From the NCBI RefSeq assembly GCF_037975245.1, contig NC_092577.1, positions 9,027,013-9,091,012 of the forward strand: a DNA stretch of 64,000 nt, read 5' to 3'. The position numbers were made by a program, and so were the translations under genes. A model generated the notes under the pieces. It searched no databases. It was not told the origin of the DNA and saw nothing but the letters and a program-made list of their open reading frames with translations. The DNA is from Apostichopus japonicus. Its lineage: Eukaryota > Echinodermata > Holothuroidea > Aspidochirotida > Stichopodidae. This document shows positions 62,364 through 64,000 of the stretch, one piece after another. Position 1 is the first letter of the stretch; each line of letters opens with the position of its first letter.

Positions 62364-64000
62364 GTAATACTTATATAATTGGGAATACTTTTCTTTAGTT
62401 TCTTCTACCACTTGTCAAATCAACTTTGAATAAAGGCAACAAGGTATTTTTTTCTTCATATTATCCCCGTGAATGTGATTTAATATATTTTGAAATCAGA
62501 AATGTCTGAAATAATATACACTTCGTACAAAACATGAACAACTGGGACTCTAGCTATTTACTTCAATACTGTATCCTTTTACTGTCATATATAGAACATT
62601 CAAATAGTTCAGCAAGCAGTGTATGGACAAAATCACGCTAATTGTATTTTCTAAAACTCATGTCGTCACAAGCCAAAGCCGTCACTGCATGTAAACATAC
62701 AGCAATGAGTGAAGGATACTAAATTCTAGTAGTTTCAGTTTGTAAAGATGCAACGTAATCTTTTGCGACATTCAGAGGAAAGCGGAATTCAGATCGCCGT
62801 GTAAGAAAGAAGAGAAAATTGAGAGATTAGAACAGGCAATGGGAGGGGGGGGGTGGGAGGGTCCTGATATGCGAGCATCGTTTTCATGAATCTTATTCAG
62901 CCCGTCCAATGATTAGTTCTGTATTGAAACAATCGTATTACTTCCATATCAGTGAGATTATCAGTGAGATAGTATTACAACTATTGTAAAGATACATATA
63001 AAAGGTTTACTTTTTGACATGTTTGTTATGTATATGTCAATCATTGTTGACATATACCGTCTTATTATTTTGAGGGGTTGTGAAAGTACGAAGCTCTAGA
63101 AAGGACATGGTAAAAAAAAATATTGCGTACTTACGCACGTAAAAATACCACGTACGTACGTGATATTTACTACGTACGTACGTGGTAAGTATTACGTACA
63201 TACGTGATCATGACTACGTACGTAGGTAATAAGACTACTTACGCACGTAATAATATCACGTACGTATGTAGTATTATTACTTAGCCATACTCCTGATTTA
63301 TGTTGTAACATACCGTTTAACTGCCCCTGTATCTTACTGTACCAGCTCACTGGCTTTAAATTGACTTGGACATGGATATGCTTTGAGTTGTTTTTGTTAG
63401 TGTGGGACTTGGGTCTTCCATGCATGATTTTAACACTAATATATATGTTACTTTAAATTGTTGGTCTTGATCAAGTAGTAGGATAATCAAACTAAATGCA
63501 CAGAATGTTAACTTGGTTTCTATACTTTCGTAATGTTCAACTCAAATAAAGTTGAGAGAATTAAGTCACTGGGTAGACGTTTTAATCACATTAAATAAAG
63601 CTTCCTGTTACGTAATAGGTTATAAATTACGGTTATATAATATATAACTGGATAGCCCAGTCACTCATTAAGATATGTAGTTATGTTGTTACAACCAATG
63701 ACTGCTACTTACTAGTGAGTTATTTATCGTTTAATCAAATTCAGACAATATTGTGTCCCACAAATTAATTGTCATGTTTTATTTGTTTGTTTCCAAGCCA
63801 TTAAAATCCATGCCTACTCTCATTTAACCAGCTAGTGTGATTTTGGTGAAATAAATTAACATTTTGTTGTCAAGGTCCTTATCTTTCTTTTTACTGCCAA
63901 GTTTGTTACCAGCATATTGTTGAAGAAACAACACAAATATCCATTATGGTATTCTTCCTTTTGAATTAAATCTTGCTAATAAATTAACTTGGTTCCTTAA
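62364..64000. other. AT-rich noncoding end of window
   Basis: No exon is supported. It contains the TACGTACG palindromic repeat at 63116 and a short G tract near 62844. Confidence 0.5.
63116..63275. repeat. Palindromic TACGTACGTACG minisatellite
   Basis: About seven units of 20-27 bp, each centred on a self-complementary (C)ACGTACGTACGTG or TACTTACGCACGTA core. They are separated by short AT stretches such as ATATTTACT. The block can fold into multiple hairpins or cruciforms. Confidence 0.85.

Overview
This is animal genomic DNA, not bacterial: AT-rich, intron-rich and packed with mobile elements. The recognisable exons are a NACHT NTPase exon, an LRR-like exon, THAP zinc-finger pieces and a P2X7-type C-terminal (ballast) domain. 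Large NLR families together with these domains are known from marine invertebrate deuterostomes. An echinoderm such as a sea cucumber is my best guess; that is inference and cannot be proved from one window.

Layout. 1-3.1 kb is noncoding with a 277-bp tandem duplication. 3149-4668 is one long plus-strand exon coding the NACHT module of an NLR-type innate immune receptor. 4.7-11.5 kb holds only small repeats. 11480-26666 is bounded by two long inverted arms (848 and 1198 bp) that begin TTAATAATGGGTGC and carry 19 copies of a quasi-palindromic 15-mer, GTCACACACGTGACC. Between the arms sits a young, complete Ty3/gypsy-type LTR retrotransposon (12826-22169, identical-looking 766-bp LTRs, GTAC target duplication). 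It has gag plus protease, RT, RNase H and integrase spread over three frames. 24-29 kb has several plausible minus-strand exons of an unidentified, partly hydrophobic protein, two of them joined by matching splice phase. 30-31.9 kb has plus-strand exon candidates.

33.3-37 kb is a nest of hAT-like MITEs, a tRNA-derived SINE and a perfect 1488-bp (TATC) array. A THAP first exon starts at 39181. An LRR-like exon lies at 44970-45175 and could belong to the NACHT gene or to a neighbouring NLR. A hAT element remnant lies at 49928-50791. A decayed THAP gene is at 56150. Minus-strand exons of a P2X7-ballast protein are at 57.6-58.6 kb. A 3.35-kb TTAA-flanked element at 59010-62363 contains phase-compatible exons, the first of which codes the end of a THAP domain.

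Working together: apart from the NLR exons and perhaps the P2X7-ballast gene, most recognisable sequence is transposon-derived. The most notable unexplained structure is the pair of inverted arms with their E-box-containing 15-mer arrays. The second is the TTAA element with THAP-like exons. The gene calls are exon-level only; no transcript evidence is available here.
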